Positions 1-12,926 of a stretch of DNA of 64,000 nucleotides are shown here, in pieces. The notes beneath the pieces are model-generated. The model was not told where the DNA came from, did not search any database, and saw only the letters and a program-made list of their open reading frames with translations. The translations under genes and the position numbers were made by a program. Each line of letters opens with the position of its first letter. The first letter of the stretch is position 1. Source of the DNA: Halicephalobus mephisto (Eukaryota; Nematoda; Chromadorea; Rhabditida; Panagrolaimidae). The stretch lies in assembly GCA_009193035.1 (NCBI GenBank), contig SWDT01000182.1:245454-309453 (forward strand), given 5' to 3'.

Positions 1-617
1 ATTTGTTAAAAAAAATAAAATTATACTTTTCTGCGAACAATCAATTTTGGATTAGTCTTAGAGCGAAAAATTAACTTGCCATCGGGAGTCATCTCCGGAT
101 TCCGCTGTCGACGAATTCATGACTCTTGAAAACTTCAATTACAGTAATCCCTAAATGTGGAGTTACTGAATCACAACAATACAGAAATCGGAAACGAAAG
201 ACTCTCGACACGAATTTCCAGGACCATTAGATACTTTGAGAATTGTCTTCTAGCAAGTACCACGTAGTAATGAAAAAAACCAGAAAATAGTAGATTAAAA
301 AACAAAAGTGAACTGTGTACATTTTTCAAATCTTCTTACGGTCAGGGTGAGAATTTCGAAAATTTCACACCAATTCTGGGAATTGTTTCTTAATTTCTAC
401 GCATAACTTACATTTTCTGATTCTAATTTATTTCAAGATGGCTAAATGGCTTAAATAAACATAGTCATACGTGACCCGTCAAGCCTGAGATCGTAAACAA
501 TGGAAAATATGCCATGAACCGCAAGCAGAAACAAGCATAGATTAATTACAAACCTAGGTCATATATTGTTATTTTTGCTCCGAAAGCGGTTCGATAAAGT
601 GCTAGCCTATTTCATAC
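1..617. other. No gene seen
   Basis: Unique, moderately AT-rich sequence without a convincing ORF, splice-linked exons or repeat structure. Confidence 0.5.
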
Positions 618-1230
618 TACACACAAAAACGGTACATAGTATACAATGTATCAATATACTAAAACCATTCTGATATATAGGATATATTATATTTTACGTA
701 CCAATATATTGAATGTCGTTCACCGATACATTATACTCAATTCATATACCAGTACATTAGAGCTATTTCTTTGGGTGAAGAAGATTTAAAACGTTAACTA
801 CATACAAAAACGGTACATAGTATATAATGTATCAATATACTAAAACCATTCTGATATATAGGATATATTATATTTTACGTACCAATATATTGAATGTAGT
901 TCGCCGATACATTATGTTCAATTCATATACTAGTACATTAGAGCTATTTCTTTGGGTGAAGAAGATTTAAAACGTTAACTACATACAAAAACGGTACATA
1001 GTATATAATATATCGATATACTAAAATTGAGCAGTGTAAGCTATGATCGCCACCACCACTCTCGGGCTTATCTAAGCTTTATATCCAAGAAAAAAATATC
1101 AGATCGAAAAGACAAGTTCCGAGAGCGCTGTTTAAAAATCAATCCGATATAATGCATACATTGTACTTTATGTACCGATATATTATGTTCAATTTATATA
1201 TCGGTACATTAGAGTTATTTTTTGTGTATA
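618..1230. mobile_element. MITE-like element with internal 181-bp tandem repeat
   Basis: The left end TACACACAAAAA and the right end TTTTTGTGTATA (1219-1230) form an 11/12 inverted repeat. Inside, a 181-bp unit recurs at 631, 812 and 993, the third copy broken off after ~40 bp by unrelated sequence (1030-1140). The unit is shared with the element at 22012-22390. No coding capacity. Confidence 0.6.
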
Positions 1231-1821
1231 ACTCGTTTTAGCTACAAGATATAGGATACTAGAGAAACATCATTGTTGTTTTTCCTAAGCATGTACAAAT
1301 TTCCCAAAAATTACAAAACTTTTTATTGGATTCTGTGAAATTTCTGAACTTTCTACCGACTTCTAGAATCTTCCGGAAGTTTTTACAAAATTATAAAAAT
1401 CAGAATTCTCTATGAAATTATTAAATATTTTTTAAACTTTTTTTTTTCTAAAAGTTTCTTCGAATATCTAACAAGATAAAAAATAAAACAACAAAAATGT
1501 AAAAAAACATTTAATATTTATCAAAATAAATAAATTTAAAAAAGTTAAATTTAGTACACAAAAAAATTCATTAATTTTTCAAAGGAATTTCTGCAAATTC
1601 GTTATTTTTATTTTTTTTAAATAAACTAGAAAAGACAAAAAAGTTAATCAAGGACCTAGTTGTCAATTAACTACATAAATTTAAAAAACAGAATCTTGAA
1701 CATGTTTATTAAATTTCCTGGAAAAAATAATTTCATAATTTTCTAAATTTTTGATGAACTTAATTCAAAAAATAAAAAGAAAATAATCATGTTTCTTCAA
1801 CGTTAACCACGATCAAAAAAA
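1231..1821. other. AT-rich spacer
   Basis: Degenerate A/T-rich DNA with a few AATTCTAGAAT-like words (1340-1400). Nothing else seen. Confidence 0.5.
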
Positions 1822-2745
1822 GTAAAAAATGTTTATTAAAATTAATTTTTCGAAATTTAAAAATTTTGATTATTTTTATTTTTATAAAAAATTTTAAAAT
1901 TTTAATTATTTTTATTTTTATAACAAATTTAAGAAAATTTTAAATTTTTTTAAAATTAAAAAAAGTAAAAAATGTTTATTAAAATTAATTTTTCGAAATT
2001 TTTAAATTTTAATTATTTTTGTTTTTATAACAAATTTAAAAAAATTTTGAATTTTTTATAATTGAAAAAAGTAAAAAATGTTTATTAAAATTAATTTTCC
2101 AAAAATTTTAATGAAGATACTGTAAAAATTAGAAACTATAACTCCGATTTTACTACTTTTTATCAAATATCAATATATCCGTAAAAAAATAATTTAATAC
2201 TAAATTTATAAACATGTTAATAAATTTATTTTCAAAATTAAAAAAAATAAATTTCGTCACAATTTTTTTAATTTAATAATATACTAATAAAAAAGTAAAA
2301 TTCATCAACAAGTATATTTCGAAATTTCGAATGAACTTAAATCACTAATTAAAATTTTTTATTATTTTATTAAATTTAATAAAAAAGTAAAAAAATGTTC
2401 ATTAAAATTAATTTTTCAAAAATTTTAAAATTCTACACAAAAATAAATTCAATTTTCATTATTTTTATTTTAATAACAAATTTTAAAAATTCCGAATTTT
2501 TTTAAAATTGAAAAAAGTAAAAAATGTTTATTAAAATTAATTTTTTAAAAATTTAAAAATTTTGATTATTTTTATTTTAATAACAAATTTTAAAAATTCC
2601 GAATTTTTTTGAAATTGAAAAAAGTAAAAAATGTTTATTAAAATTAATTTTTTAAAAATTTAAAAATTTAAATTATTTTTGTTTTTATAACAAATTTTAA
2701 AAATTCCGAATTTTTTTGAAATTGAAAAAAGTAAAACAAGTTCGT
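1822..2745. repeat. AT-rich degenerate tandem array
   Basis: The phrase GTAAAAAATGTTTATTAAAA recurs near 1822, 1965, 2071, 2517 and 2624, with a fading sixth start at 2731. Where regular, the spacing is ~107 bp. Almost pure A/T; no gene. Confidence 0.65.
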
Positions 2746-3731
2746 CAATAACTCAGTTCTTGTAGCTATTGATGAACTTATTTCATAAATTTTTAAGAAA
2801 TAAAAAATTTACGTAATATCGATTATTTTATTGAATTCGTCTGTAATTTGAAAGAAAATTCAACAATTTTGTTTTCAAAATTTATTCATAAAAAACTTGT
2901 TTCATAAAATACAAAGTAAAGTATTTTTAATTTTGGTTTTTTAATTAAATTAATAAAGAAATTTTAAAAAATGAAATTTTCTAATTTTTAAAAAAATTTA
3001 AAAACATTTAATTTCGATTATTTTTATTAAATTTATTAAGAAATTTTAAAAAATGAAATTTTCTAATTTTTTAAGAAATTGAAAAACATTTAATTTTGAT
3101 TATTTTTATTAAATTTATTAAGAAATTTAAAAAAATGAAATTTTTCTGAAATTTTCTCTATAAAGTTAAAGATTAAAAAACATTTAATTTAAGTCATTTA
3201 TTTTCAGTTCTTTAATGAATAAATGATGAAAAGAATAAAACAAGTTCATTAACGACGGGGATTTTCGTAATCGTTAATGAACTTAGTTTTTTGGAAATTA
3301 AAAAACGAAATAAATACGTAATTTTCATCGACTTTTGAATACAGTAAAATTTTAAAATGAATCAAAAATCAACACTCATAAACAAAGCTAATAAATATTT
3401 TTATTCAAATTATGAAAGTTCAAAGAACAGTAAAATTATATTTTTCGAAATTTCATAAAAATATTTTAATTAATTTACCCTTGGAATTCCCTAGAAATAT
3501 GACGAAATTACTTATTATAGTCTCGAAGCGTCATCGGTGAAGTGCTGCTCGACAGAAGACCGCAATTACTCGGTGAAAGACGAAGCTCAGTCTTAACCCA
3601 CAATCAAATCCAATTTAGAAAAGTAAAACACCACTTATGATTCATAGGAGAACAGGAATTCAAAGCTACAGTAATAAACCAAAGCTCACGCTATACAAGA
3701 GTTAAATTGAATACTAATATGCGTTGGGACG
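2746..3731. other. AT-rich spacer
   Basis: Includes a repeated AATTTTAAAAAATGAAATTTTCT phrase near 2950-3140 (core AAATGAAATTTTCT, three copies). From ~3500 the composition becomes mixed, but no gene was recognised. Confidence 0.45.
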
Positions 3732-4352
3732 GAGAAACTAGACAAGAAAGAGAAGACCTGAAAGGATAACCTGAACGTCAGAACTTGGAGTACTGTATTT
3801 CATGAGTAAGTCCCTCAGTTGTGTTTTGTTAGTGTAAGATATATAATTGTTGTCTGTGTCTTATTGTTAAAGATTAGTAATAGTTTCCCTGTTTTTATCT
3901 TAACAGCCGATTTTTAATCAATATAACCTAATCGATTATTAGATTACTGTTGGCAGAGAAACTAGACTAGAAAGAAAGGACCAGAAGGGATAGCCTGAAC
4001 ATCAGAGCTTGGAATACTGTATTTCATGAGTAAGATCCCCAATTGTGTTATGTTCAAATTGTATTAAATTGTATTTCATTGTTCGAGTAAAAGTTATTAA
4101 TTACAGTCGACTCTCGATATAACGTAATCCAAGGGACCGGACAAAAATTACGTAAAATCGAGTCCACTGTACTTCTGTTTACTGTCTTAACATTTTTATA
4201 TATTTAATTTTACATGTTTAATTTAATTTTTGTTGAAACAGAAGCTAGACTAGGAAGACAGAATCTGAAAGGACAGCTTAAACATCAGAACTTGGAGTAC
4301 TGTATTTCATGAGTAAGTCCCTCAATTGTGTTGTGTTCAAATTGTATTATAA
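3732..4352. repeat. Three dispersed copies of a ~105-bp unit
   Basis: Copies at 3732-3830, 3955-4060 and 4240-4352 each run from a GAAACTAGACNAGAAAG-like start to TACTGTATTTCATGAGTAAG and TTGTGTT. They are separated by unrelated AT-rich DNA, with a MITE between copies 2 and 3. No coding frame is kept between copies. Confidence 0.65.
4102..4171. mobile_element. 70-bp palindromic MITE
   Basis: The left end TACAGTCGACTCTCGATATA and the right end, reading TACAGTGGACTCGATTTTAC on the other strand, form a near-perfect hairpin bounded by TA. The TIR style (CAGT...TCGATATAA) matches the elements at 33.3-33.8 kb. It lies between copies 2 and 3 of the 3732-4352 repeat. Confidence 0.6.
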
Positions 4353-4429
4353 ATTCTTATTGTTCGAATAAAAAGTATCATAATACTTTTGTTTTTTTAC
4401 CTTAATAGGATGGAAATTATTTCGAAAGA

Positions 4430-4920
4430 TCTTTAACTTTTCTAGAAGTACTTGAAATTCAAAGTTTTTGATGTTTTGAAATTTTATGAAATTCTAGAAA
4501 ATTTCAAAAATTTATACAAAGATTCAAAAATTCCGGAAATTTTTCATTGAATCCTGGAAGCTCCGATGATATTACCGGATATGTCGGGATAGTTCACGAG
4601 GTTCTGAAAAATTAGAAAAGTTTCCATAGGATTCTAGAGAATTCCAAAAATAACTCTGAAATTCTAGGACTTCAGAAACATTCATGAAATTCTAGAAGTT
4701 TCTATAAAATTCTTAAATATACCAGAACCGCCTACAAAATTCTCGAAAATTCCAGAATATCCAACAAGATTCAATAAATTTATAAAAATATAGGAATTTA
4801 TAAAATTTCTAACAAGATTCTGAAAGTTTGAAGCTTTACATAAGACTCCCGGAAAAATTCCAAGGCCTCCTACTGAGTCCCAAAAGTCCAGACGCTCTTA
4901 CGAAAGTCTAATGTCCATAA
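4430..4920. repeat. Degenerate TTCTAGAA-type array
   Basis: Many near-repeats of AATTCTAGAAATTCC-like words, with perfect palindromes TTCTAGAA among them. The same composition is seen at 20830-21450, 44940-45480, 46330-46850 and 51660-52560. No ORF. Confidence 0.55.
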
Positions 4921-5244
4921 TTTAAAATATTTTAAAAGTAACGTTGTCGGCCATTACAGTTAATGGGATATTCAGAAAGTAATCTTGTTATCTCAATAGC
5001 AATAAGTCAAATAAGACCAAGCATGAAAAATAATAAAATTTTTGGTATTTTATCCGTAAATTCTAAACTTCAGCAGTCGTCGAAGAAAGTTGAATTTGTG
5101 ACGTTTAATCCGAAAAACTCTCCCAAAACGGCATGACTGGCCAACTTTCAGACAGATGATCGATAAAAAATAAGTTTGTTTTCCCAACAGAATTCCTAAC
5201 TTTGACTTTGAATAAGAAAAACAAAGGTTATTAACAAAGCTGTC

Positions 5245-5665
5245 GATTTCTCGAATTCCTCGATTTTTGAATTCAAATTATTTCGAATTAGTTCGAATTC
5301 TCGATTTCCGAATTCGAAGGTCAAAGTTGATTCAAATTCTAGATTTTCGAATTCAAATTAGTTCGAATTCTCGATTTTCGAATTCAAATTAGTTCGAAGT
5401 TGATTCAAATCCAAGATTTTCGAATTCAAATTAGTTCAAAATTCGAATTTCCGATTTTCGAATTCAAATTAGTTCGAAGGTCGAAGTTGATTCAAATCCT
5501 AGATTTTCGAATTCAAGTTAGTTCGAAATTCAAATCCTAGATTTTCGAATTCGAGTTAATTCGGAGGTCGAAATTGATTCAAATTCTAGATTTTCGAATT
5601 CAAATTAGTTCAAAATTCGAATTTTCGATTTTCGAATTCAAATTAGTTCGAAGTTCGAAATCCAC
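5245..5665. repeat. TTCGAATTCAAATTAG tandem array
   Basis: More than ten imperfect copies of GATTTTCGAATTCAAATTAG followed by GTTCGAAG or GTTGATTCAAATCC. The palindrome TTCGAATTCGAA-like core recurs throughout. Short ORFs across it on both strands are by-products of the repeat. Confidence 0.7.
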
Positions 5666-6770
5666 AACTCTGGTTATTAACAAAGCAGACGGAAGTTCTC
5701 TAACCAGGATAAGTTTTGTGACAAACTGGGGTTCTAGAACAGTTGGCATTCCATTTTCACATTTTATCTTGTCTCTTCTTTCAGGACTTCGGACAAACCT
5801 TTCCCAAGATATCTCGTATTCCATAAAAGTAAAACAAGAAAAACATTTTTTTAAATAAGATTATTCAGATGAAATTGAAACCCACCATTTTTGTCTCAGG
5901 TATCGGAATAATTCAAAAAAATTAGAATTATTTTTGACTTTTGTCGAAAAGTCCTGAAAATTATTCAATTTAAAAAAGAAAAAAAATATTGTTAAACAAC
6001 AATGAAAAATTTTTGACAAAAGATTCCCAAATGGACAAATTTTGGAAAAAGCTTGTTTTGTGGACTAAAAAGAGTAATTAGGTTGCTCATTAAAGAAAAA
6101 TTCCATTTTAAGATAATTTCCAAAATGGAAAATTTTCCGTTCAGAATAGTCAGCTAATTTCGTTTTTAATTATTTTTTTATTTTAAACGAATTTGTGTAA
6201 AATATTTTCCGTTATTTTATATGGATACTTTCTTCAACTTTTATGAATTCTAAAAATATAAAAATTCACGAAAAAAATTAAATTTAAAAAAAATTAAAAA
6301 TAAAATTTCAATGAAAATTTTTTAAAAAACTTTAAAAATAAAATTTCAATGAAAATTTTAAAAATTTAATTTTAAAAAAAATTAAAATTGATTGACTTGA
6401 TCCCGATTGTAAATTTTTTTTGAACGAAATATTTGGCGATTATTTTTAAAAATTAAATAATAAATTTAAATTATTTTAAAAAATGGAAAATTTCCGTTCA
6501 GAAACGCTCGGATTAATTTTAATTTTTTTGTTCTGATTTAATTTCGTGTAAAAGTGAATTTTTCTGCATTATTTTTATAAATATTTATTATAATTTTAAT
6601 TCATCTTAAAAATCAACAAAAATATAAAAATTTGAATTCTAAATTTAAACAAAAAGTTATCCAGTTGGTCCCGAAGGGAAAGTGTTTCGTTATCGAGATA
6701 ATGGAACATTGACATTTCTTTTTTAACTCGCCATTTATGAAACATTTTTTATAAAAAAGAAGGGTTTGAG
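5666..6770. other. AT-rich spacer
   Basis: A/T-rich with two loosely similar blocks containing AAAATTTTCCGTTCAGAAT and AAATTTCCGTTCAGAAACG (near 6130 and 6486). No gene. Confidence 0.45.
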
Positions 6771-8400
6771 AAAGCTTATCTCAATGGAGAATCAAAGGAA
6801 TAAGTGAAATCAATATCCAGTGAGAATACCCATGGGTTTCTGAATACAGAATGAATAGGCTCAAGATAAAAAAGAATCAAAAACTTAAAAGGGTGGTTGG
6901 ATATGAAAAATCGAAGAAAGCTTTCTAGTTTTAGGCTTCCGGGATTTCGTGTTTGCATTGCGAAAAGACGGGACAATGGACTGGATTTCTGCAAACCATT
7001 TCGGTCCACAAAGGAATGATGAATTATTCAAATGATTCAAGATTTATGAAACAATAAAAATAATCGAATTTTCTTTTAATTGGGGGAATTACGACGATAT
7101 CGAATAAGAACTTCAAGAACCATAATGAAAACATGAGTCTCAAAGTTGCTTTTAATATTAGGCTTATTTGAGTAAATTCGTCCTCCATAAAAGGGGCAAT
7201 CTTCCTAGAGCCGATGTCAAGTGTCACATGGACGTCTTCAGTTCCACTTCAGATTTACTCCTCAAGAACAGAAACAAGCGAAATGTTCCTGAGTGATTAT
7301 ATTCATTAATTAACTAAAGTGATTATTTGCAGTGTTTATGATTGGGTACCATCTGGGCTTTTGGAAAATTCCTATTGCTGTAACAATTCCCTTTTCACCT
7401 CTTTGCACAAAATGCGAACGTCCGATTTCTTATATTAAAAGGGGTCTTTTATGAGGACTATGTTATGCCAACTAGGTTTCTTACTTAAGTAAACTTTTGT
7501 CCTTTTTATTAAAGTTAAGAATGACTATCATATTACCTAATGAAGAACATCGAAGAAACTTAGGTTTTAGTCGAGTTCAGCATTAGCAACAATATCATTG
7601 ATTTCGGTTGTGCTGAATCTTAGGTTAACTATATGTGGTATTTTGAAGTGAATCTTTCTTTGTTTTATTAGTATTGATGAATTAACCACTTTCAAGTTAT
7701 CTGAACATCTCAAAGAACAATGTCAGCCCTTTGGGACCAATTCACAACTTGGAGAAGAAATCCTATCTTGTGGACGTCCATGATACTGATAGACAAATGG
7801 GATTTGGTTTTTGTTCCTCCAACAAAAGCCGCAACTTTTATGCTTAAATCCGAACGGGGTTCTTTCCGTTTTATGCTGGTTGTCAACAAGATCCATGTAA
7901 TTGTATCCGAAACAAAGAACCTCATTCGATAGGGACATGATAGATCTCTATGGGAAGGAAAACATTTGCACGAGGAAAACATTTTTGCATATTGATTACT
8001 AACTTCAAAAGACACTGAAATTGCCCTCGAAATCTATCCCAGACAGGACATATCTGGGTGCAGTGGTCCTTCCTCGGACAGCCCGACTACTCTTTCTTGT
8101 TCGTCGTATCCAAGATCTTCTTCCTGATTTCAAAAAAGCCACTTTCATCTGTGTTCCCAGGGGCAGCACTGAAAGCATTGTCCCTGTCAAGTACCTTAGG
8201 TTCTCTATCAATATGGTTTATAAATTACATTATTAAAATCGGATTAAAAACTTGAGATTAAAGTCACACCGAAATGCTCAAACCAAAAAAGGTGCATTCC
8301 GTGCACGAAAGCACTCAAATCCAAGGCTAAATAATCAATAATTTGGTTACAAATGATGAGATTAGATTTTGCAAGGGATATCATCACAAGGCGCTTGAGA
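6771..8400. other. Mixed-composition block, possible gene or element remnant
   Basis: Composition here is closer to the exons than to the spacers, and both strands hold overlapping short open frames (7710-8236). No family was recognised in any frame, and no chain of exons with good splice sites was found. It may be a decayed gene or mobile element downstream of the helicase. Confidence 0.3.
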
Positions 8401-11400
8401 CTACTTATTTTTGCCTCTGTTACTGGGAGTAATTGTGCGAGCAAAGAAACGGCTATTTTGATTTCCATTCTGAGTAGGGTACGGAGAGTATTCACTTTGA
8501 TCTGAAGGATAGAAGTCAGTAGAGTTCGGGAATCGGAACGACTTACAAGCTGCTCTAGTATCCCAGCTGTTATCATTCTGCCGCCCATTACTGCGGAAAG
8601 AATGCGATCCATTGTTGTAATCTTTCTGGAAACAATTCCTATTCCTCTGGTTGAAGGAATTCTGCTTCGGTTTTCCGTTCATCCCTTCATACCGAGGATA
8701 GGGTCGCTGAGAATCAAGACCGGATTGTCGGACATCATTACTGTAACCCTCCATCCATTTTTTCTGTCCTCCAGAAGATGAAGCTTCATTCATATTTTGT
8801 TTTACAGCAACGTTGATAGCATTGCTTGAAGTCGAAGTGTATAGTGCTGAGTAATCAGGTTGATAATGCGATCCATTTTCGCGCGGAGGCTCTTCAGTTG
8901 GCATTCTAAGAAGGCCCTTTAGGTTTTTAGTAGCAGCTGCGACAGAACGGGATTGTTGATACCCCCATTGAGACATTCCATTGGGCGGTTGATCAGCCTC
9001 GTCTTCTTCTTGATAAACTGCCGGACTGAAATCCTCAGGATACTGATGATTGCCGTTCTGAACAGTTTTCTCCTCAGTATATTCATTCTTTTTAAGATGT
9101 GGTGGACGATAGATCGGTTTATCCTCTCTTCTTTGTTTTTCATTTGGTCTTATAGAATTCTGGAAGGGAGGAGGAACACCAGGAGCAATTGAAGACAAAT
9201 TATTCACAGTACCCAAAGGAGACTTTTGTTTTACTTCTTTCTTTGATGGCAAATCTATAACCGGTTGGTAGCAGCATCTGTTGTGTTCTATTGTAAGAAC
9301 ATCATTTACACATTTCAGAAGAGCATCGATTTGGGACGTTGTTGCAATGGATGGATCACGAAGCCACATCATAAAGTAGTTCAAGATCTTAAACCGGAGC
9401 TTCATCAGTAGTTTCAGCGTCTCGTATTCCCCCCTGAAACCAAGAAAAGTGTCTATTTCCACAGAATCTTCTCTGGTGAAATGGTAATCTGTTTTGAATT
9501 CCGAAGTGTCCATATTTTCAAATTCTTCTGAACAGATTTCGAAATCCCGCATCACGACTTTTTCTACTCTGGAACTGCCGGCAAATAAAAGGACATGAAC
9601 CGGAGTCGTTGCGGTTACGGTTCTCAACTATAACAAACAAATTACTTTTAGTTAGGAACTAAATTGACTTACAGTTAATCCTTCATCAATCTGAGAAAGC
9701 TCTTGGAAGACCATGAAGTCAATCAACGGCTCAGGATTATCCCCGAATTTCATCAGAGACGGATGTTTCCTTGCCCCCTGTAGCTGCCGCTTGACAACAG
9801 ATCCTGGGTGCAAGATGCCATTTGGCTCCATCATTGTTCGGATCTTCTTCACTCTTGACTGGCACTTGGTGACTCCAATACCAGGATAACAACCAGCAAC
9901 AATCGCAGCTTGAACCATCGGCCAACTATTGCTGTACTCATTGAGAAGTGGATCATCGAAACTTCTGTTATTGTCAGGAATCAAATTCAACCTCTTCAAT
10001 TCATATGCGAGTTGTTTTCTAATTCCCTCAATCATCTTCATACTTGCTATGCCGAGGAAATAGTGTTTGCAAATATCCCGACCTCTGGACGGTGTGGCGA
10101 TGAATTTGTAGACAGCTCTAATTAAGGTCAAATGATCCGAGTAATCTAATCTTCCCAACTCATCTCGAGCGTTTAGTGCAGTAAGGCGATCTTCACCCAA
10201 AGGCAGCATAACTGAAAAATCCAAAGTCACTAGTGGAAAGAGAAAATAAAAACCCACATGGATCTCGATGAGATAAAGCAGCTACAAGTGTAACAATGGG
10301 ATTGAAACACTTGAAGGCTACACCATAAAGCAACATTCTAGCAAGTTGAGGTTCTAACGGAAGATGAGCAATGATCATTCCCAGTTCTGTCAAATCAGGC
10401 TCGACATCTGAGATACTCTCTCGTTGGTAACTTGGAGGACCAACTTCAGGATCAAACGGAGATGAACCGGAAAAGTCGAATAACGCACCAAGCTGTAGAA
10501 GAAACGCAAAACTGTTCTCAATAGCTTGTGGGTCAGGCGGTTCTGGAGCCATCCCCAAAAACTTCTTAACTGCCATGTTGTTCGGAGCAAACATTTTAGC
10601 GTGGAGACAGACGTCGTGAATTGCTGCTCGCTTCATTTCTGCAACTTGAGTATCATTCATTGCATTGTACTCTTCCTCGCTATATAGTCTAAAACAGTAG
10701 CCATGCCTGCATCTCCCTGCTCTGCCACTTCTCTGCTCAGCGTTAGACTTGGCGATCCAAACAACTTTCAGCTGAGAAATCCTAGAATGATGGTCGTACG
10801 TTTTCTCTTTTACCAGTCCACAGTCGATTACAAATACGACGTCATCGATCGTCAAACTGGCTTCAGCAATGTTTGTAGACAGAATGACTTTCCGTTCTTT
10901 AGTCTCATCTGGAAGTCTTTCAAAGACCTTCTGCTGATCAGCGCTATTCATTTGAGAGTGCAAAGTGTATATTCTGGGTTGAACAGGCAGAGTGGCAGCA
11001 TCTTCCAACAATTTAGTTCGAACATTTAAAATATCATCATATCCAGGGAGGAAGACAAGGATAGATCCGGAAACTTCGCTTGTTAGAAGATAAAGAACGC
11101 AGTATTTGACTAAAGCTGCATCAATCCCATCGCCATAAGGCTTTGTTCCATAATTTACATAGTAATCAACCAACTCTTTCCGAGGATAGTCTGCTTTGCG
11201 GACTTGCTCAGCAAATCGTGGGTTGAATGAATTAGGTTTAGGGCCAAGAACCTTGTCGGTCTTGGCAACTACATTGCAAATGTTGGGTAGACGCATATCG
11301 TAAGACGGGGTATCCCATCCATATCCACTTTCAATGAACCCATCTCCACTCCAAAAGTTGCTCACTGAATTTTGTCTGTTATATGAACTAGCTACACTTC

Positions 11401-12926
11401 CGGCTAATTGACTGGCCAGATTGTCGATAACAGAATTATTTCCAGAAAAAGCTGGTGTCGACGCCGATGGATGAAGAGGAGGAGCAAAACCATTCGAAGC
11501 AGGAAATGCCGGATTCGGCTCCATCGGTCTGTCATTCCAATTCTCAATTCGAAATGCACAGTTCCCCTGTTGTGGAGAAGACATATAACCAGCCATTGCC
11601 AGAACATCATCCAAGAAATACTTGTCGACTGAGTGGAGACGAGATGGGACTAAAGAGTAAATTAGCACCGAGTAAAAGTAAAGCGAACTTACTGTCGATG
11701 GATGCAATATCAGAATGATGGAAGTACTTCAAAAACGTTTCCCTGTTTCCTTCCATCGTGGCAGACATCAAAATGACCTTTAAATCCCCTCTCCTTTTTA
11801 ACGCCTCCTTTAGTGCGATCAGTAAGTAATCGGTATTCTGCTCACGCTCATGGATTTCATCCAGAATAATATGCGAGACATTCTTGGCAACTGAATCTAC
11901 AGTTAGCATTCTCAAGAGAACACCACTGGTACAGTACGTTAGCACCGTCTCTTCCGGACTGAGTTTCTGCTCAAGCCTAATGTGATAGCCGACAGTCCCC
12001 CCAACACTTTCTCCCCTTTCTTTCGCAACTCGCTCAGCAACAGCGATTGCAGGCAACCTTCGAGGTTGAGTACAAATAATTCTGATAGGCGTGCCAGATG
12101 AAGACGCTTCTTCCAGAAGGAATTGAGGAACCTGCGTTGTTTTACCACAACCAGTTCCTCCGGTAATCAGGATGACTTTATGAGAATTAATGGTTTGGAT
12201 GATTTCTTCCCTGATCTTGTAGGCTGGTAATGATCTCCTGAACTCAACGATATCTGCAGATTCTGGAGTACTTGGAAATGGCGGGACCTTCATTGATCCA
12301 CCTACAGATAATCCATTTCCGTTCTGGATACTTCTTTTGTCTGCAAAAATTGATTTCTATTCAACTGAAAAACAGTCAACGACTCACTAGCATTCGGGGG
12401 CTCGTAATGCCGTTCAATCTGAGACTTTTCAATTGGATATTGGATAAGGTAATCCAGTATCGTTTTAGTTTGCTCGGTACCGAGTCGGATAGAAAACGTG
12501 TCTGGCACAGGCACAGTGAAGTGCCTGAAACCCTCGGGACGACATATGGTGATATACCGATTACCTTCTTGCCTGAAGATATTATATATCGATCGTTCAC
12601 ATATATAAAGGAGAAATATACCCAGTACTGAAGGATCTCAAATCTGCCAACCGAGCTATCTGATGAGTGAGAAACCTCTGACGCACGGTCATAATCGGCA
12701 GAACCAAACCTGGAAGTTAGAAATTACTAATTCACATATCAAAACCCTCGAAATCCATACATTTACCACTGCTATTCTTGAAATCTTCAAGAATCTTCTT
12801 GATGGCAACTTTGAACTCCTGATCCTCCATGTTGTTTGGGTGGAAGTTCCCGAGGTTGGGAACCTCCTCGCTGCTGGAGGGAAGTGGCTGGAACCCATAT
12901 CCGAAACCACCTCGTCTACTGTGCAT
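8401..12926 (-). CDS. R3H + DEIH-box RNA helicase, YTHDC2/Bgcn-like, lacking YTH
   Basis: Exons (minus): 12926-12767, 12709-12622, 12572-12388, 12340-11693, 11628-10258, 10211-9673, 9627-8401. They splice to 1405 residues and the introns are 45-64 bp. Order: a short N-terminus; an R3H-like domain (about residues 55-110, ending NRYITICR); RecA1 with Walker A GGTGCGKT (205-212) and DEIH (305-308), then SAT; RecA2 with FLPGYDD, STNIAEASL and QRSGRAGR; the winged-helix/HA2 and OB-fold region (ELG..A.LPLEP, HRDP); and a long polar Gln/Asn/Ser-rich tail. Known from the family: YTHDC2 and fly Bgcn are SF2 helicases acting in germline RNA control. The insert between the RecA lobes is low-complexity, with no ankyrin repeats seen, and the tail ends without a YTH aromatic cage, so this is closer to Bgcn in domain content. 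Start chosen at the first in-frame ATG behind a possible trans-splice acceptor (TTATTCAG). DHX36 or DHX9 are less likely because of the R3H and the motif spellings. Confidence 0.9.

Noticed and set aside
1030..1140. Possible U2 snRNA fragment (CTCTCGGGCTTATCTAAGC)
   Set aside because: Resembles the U2 5' end over ~20 bases only, with several mismatches, and no branch-site-pairing region or Sm site follows.
5574..5858. 94-codon frame at the end of the TTCGAATTC array
   Set aside because: Half of it is the array translated; the remainder has no recognisable content.
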